A stretch of DNA of 53,546 nucleotides from an uncultured Rhodospirillales bacterium (lineage in GTDB: Bacteria; Pseudomonadota; Alphaproteobacteria; Acetobacterales; Acetobacteraceae), in contig CAILMF010000053.1 of the NCBI GenBank assembly GCA_903835235.1, positions 1-53,546 on the forward strand. Direction: 5' to 3'. Below, piece after piece: positions 52,801-53,546 of this stretch (position 1 is its first letter; every line of letters begins with the position of its first letter). Both the position numbers and the translations under genes were made by a program. The notes under the pieces were generated by a model. That model worked only from the letters and a program-made list of their open reading frames with translations. It ran no database searches and was not told where the DNA came from.

Positions 52801-53546
52801 GCAGCGCCTGGCCACCGCCCGCAGCGAGGCGGCGCGCCAGGCCAGCGCCAGCGCACAAGCAGAGAGCCGGCTGGGCGCGCTGGAACCGCAACTCGCCCGC
52901 CTGGCCGCCGAACAGGCCGAGGCCGACAGCGCCCTGGCCGAGGCCCAGGCCCGGCTGGAAGCGCTGCCGCCGCCGGCCCAGGCGCGCGACGCCGCCGCCC
53001 AGGCCGAGACCCTGGCCGCCGCCACCCAGCGCGCCGAGGCGCTGGCGCGCGAGGGCCGCGCCCGCGCCGATGCCGAGCTGACCAGGGCGCGCGAAGCCGC
53101 CGCCCAGCTCACCGCCGCCGCCGCGCTGGCAGAAAACCGCATCCAGGCCCAGGCGCCGCAGCTGGAACGCCTGGCCGGCGAGTTGGCCGAGGCCGAGGCG
53201 GCGCTGACCCTGGCGCGCGACGCCCGCGCCGAGACGCCGGACCTGGCCGATATCCGCAACGGGGTGGAGCGCGCCCGCGCCCGGCTTTCGGCGGTGCGGA
53301 CGCAGGAGGTGCAGGCGCGCGAGGCGCTCTCCACGCTGCAGGCCGAGCAGAACCGCATCACCACGCGGCGGGCAGCGCTGGCCGGGGAACGCGCGGATTG
53401 GGCCAGCCGCAGCGCCGAGGCCGGCGCCCGGCGGGACGAGATGCGCGCCCGCCGGGCCGAGGCCGCGAGCGCCCGGGACGGGCTGGCCGAGGCGCCGGAG
53501 GCCGCCGCGGCGCGGCTGCGCCAGGCCGGGGCGGTGCTGGCCGCGG
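49856..53546 (+). CDS. smc: Chromosome segregation ATPase Smc (3' end outside window)
   Basis: The frame is open from a TTG at 49856, which overlaps the dsbA stop and follows AGGAGG (49840-49845), to the right edge (1230 codons). A GTG at 49931 is the alternative start. The N-terminal head has LRIAGFKSFAE, Walker A GPNGCGKS (about residues 60-67) and VSQGRVATLIQARPEDRRSVLEEAAGI. Arm 1 runs to about residue 710, the reduced alphaproteobacterial hinge (with GQALVSRAGALWRWDG) lies near 51990-52370, and arm 2 continues to the edge; the C-terminal signature and Walker B are not reached. Each arm contains three 90-residue repeats, making it longer than the roughly 1150-residue Caulobacter protein. 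Smc condenses and segregates chromosomes. Confidence 0.93.
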   Translation, partial: MSDAAPLPPSEETAQAAETPAAAERVRVKATLARLRIAGFKSFAEATNVEVLPGLTGIVGPNGCGKSNVVEALRWAMGETSARSLRGGEMEDVIFAGTANRPGRNICEVTLTLEDATGLAPPPFNVADELEIIRRIERGSGSSYRLNGKELRARDIQTMFADIGSGARASGMVSQGRVATLIQARPEDRRSVLEEAAGIAGLRARKHEAELKLRQAEQNLLRAEDLVGQLDVQRQALQKQARQANRYRNLSGLVRQAEAEWLSLLRARAQAALAHARAGLASAEAATRAAEAQSEAAARASFAADTSLPGPRAAEAEARTALERRRVESEGLEAEEKRATEALAAAEARLAQLEADLGHAERQAADAEAADRRLATEDRQLAAALEALPADVEAAQSLLIEAADAARLAEQEANIATEEAAVLAARANQAAQELATAEARARRVSEQHAALAAEHAGALAARIDEERLAEAGDAVAVAENSLAWERAGLERAEAARTKAAEALAEARRALAEAQASHARASQAQQEAAQRVRRITEQHARLAQEVAAARAARIPPERLAAAETAASEAEAAIATARTALDASEATRIAAQTTHAEARRALGEAAANRDRAVAERDTNARRARQLAEQRASLAAERDRAAAAQVPPERLAAAQTEAGSAETALNAARDAVAQAEMARAAAATDHAEARAVAAEAEAALGRASAEVQALAETLSTAAAGARPIVEALSLPAGLEAALGAALGEALESPEDLHAARFWRALPGYEAAPALPEGATPLASLMPAPPALARAFSQVGLIDDAADGGAMQARLWPGQALVSRAGALWRWDGHTARADAPNPEAARLQQRNRLRTAEARAAHAQTLAASARTALDGAAAAESGANAAEAIARTARREAEERLATARTAASQLAARAAEVSGRLAAVEPQLARLAQEAEAAAAAAVVAEQAVAALPSLAELQAARNAAAQAEADASRAETAARQARAGAEQRLATARSEAARQASASAQAESRLGALEPQLARLAAEQAEADSALAEAQARLEALPPPAQARDAAAQAETLAAATQRAEALAREGRARADAELTRAREAAAQLTAAAALAENRIQAQAPQLERLAGELAEAEAALTLARDARAETPDLADIRNGVERARARLSAVRTQEVQAREALSTLQAEQNRITTRRAALAGERADWASRSAEAGARRDEMRARRAEAASARDGLAEAPEAAAARLRQAGAVLAA
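51191..51994 (+). repeat. Three 90-residue repeats in Smc arm 1
   Basis: Anchors recur at exactly 270-bp steps: EQHAALAAE at 51191, EQHARLAQE at 51461 and EQRASLAAE at 51731; also DEERLAEA at 51245, PERLAAAE at 51515 and PERLAAAQ at 51785. Units 2 and 3 also share HAEARR/HAEARA further along. The next upstream stretch does not match clearly. Repeats are diverged, so they are old rather than a recent slip. Confidence 0.85.
52616..53425 (+). repeat. Three 90-residue repeats in Smc arm 2
   Basis: Anchors again recur at exactly 270-bp steps: EPQLARLAQE at 52616, EPQLARLAAE at 52886 and APQLERLAGE at 53156 (position of the Pro codon); a second anchor, the Pro after ALP/ALP/ETP, is at 52697, 52967 and 53237. 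The number of copies equals that in arm 1, as needed for two arms that pair antiparallel. Confidence 0.85.

Noticed and set aside
49664-53364. Two minus-strand frames of 1075 and 923 codons opposite dsbA/smc.
   Set aside because: Gly/Leu- and Ser/Ala-rich shadows of the smc coiled coil. Smc has a clear Walker A and hinge on the plus strand.

Overview
The window is a very GC-rich (about 70%) alphaproteobacterial chromosome segment. CtrA, ChpT and the GANTC methyltransferase CcrM, together with a DUF3553 protein, an Alphaproteobacteria-type Smc hinge and the mutY/dciA/dsbA/smc order, place it firmly in that class. The overall gene mix suggests Rhodospirillales, most likely an Acetobacteraceae (Roseomonas-like) genome; that last step is inference from gene content. 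I count 47 genes and see no tRNA, rRNA, CRISPR, phage or IS element. Most genes are core housekeeping, so this is mainly backbone DNA rather than a genomic island.

Layout. 1-4000: the open-ended gene of a large lipoprotein, an Lrp/AsnC regulator and divergent hppD with a clear operator between them. 4000-13150: fliJ-like and fliI, divergent ctrA, then a minus-strand operon chpT-cheA-cheW-cheY-cheB-cheR that converges on ctrA. 13260-14900: DUF3553, moaA and a small membrane protein whose 3' end is tandemly duplicated. 15000-20660: a five-gene, fully overlapping minus-strand polysaccharide/LPS operon (GT9, GT2, two GT4-like, and an AsnB-like protein lacking the glutaminase cysteine). 20700-32400: ygfZ, a small methyltransferase-like membrane protein, a lysozyme-like protein, a GNAT protein, ppdK, glyQS, anmK, tyrS and a methyltransferase. 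32400-39134: a YhdP/AsmA-like giant divergent from glnE. 39388-42525: an acyltransferase, bcp, a 56-residue membrane protein and ccrM. 42522-45270: an opgC/DoxX pair divergent from an ECF sigma factor and a zinc-finger anti-sigma factor. 45333-49859: MarR/thioesterase pair, EamA transporter, mutY, dciA and dsbA. 49856-end: smc, cut by the window edge.

How it works together. Three parts of the alphaproteobacterial cell-cycle network (CtrA response regulator, ChpT phosphotransferase, CcrM methylase) lie within 37 kb. GANTC sites, the CcrM target, are packed upstream of ccrM (four in 88 bp) and in the ctrA-fliI gap (two in 27 bp), consistent with methylation feedback as known in Caulobacter. chpT heads the chemotaxis operon, physically joining the cell-cycle phosphorelay to motility signalling.

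The most unusual things seen are: an Smc whose two coiled-coil arms each carry three 90-residue repeats in exact 270-bp register; a three-unit 33-bp promoter-like array in front of the DoxX/OpgC pair sharing a 10-bp motif with the anti-sigma leader; a 37-bp palindromic element found twice between genes; an AsnB paralogue that has lost key catalytic residues; and repeated short tandem duplications sitting at gene ends.
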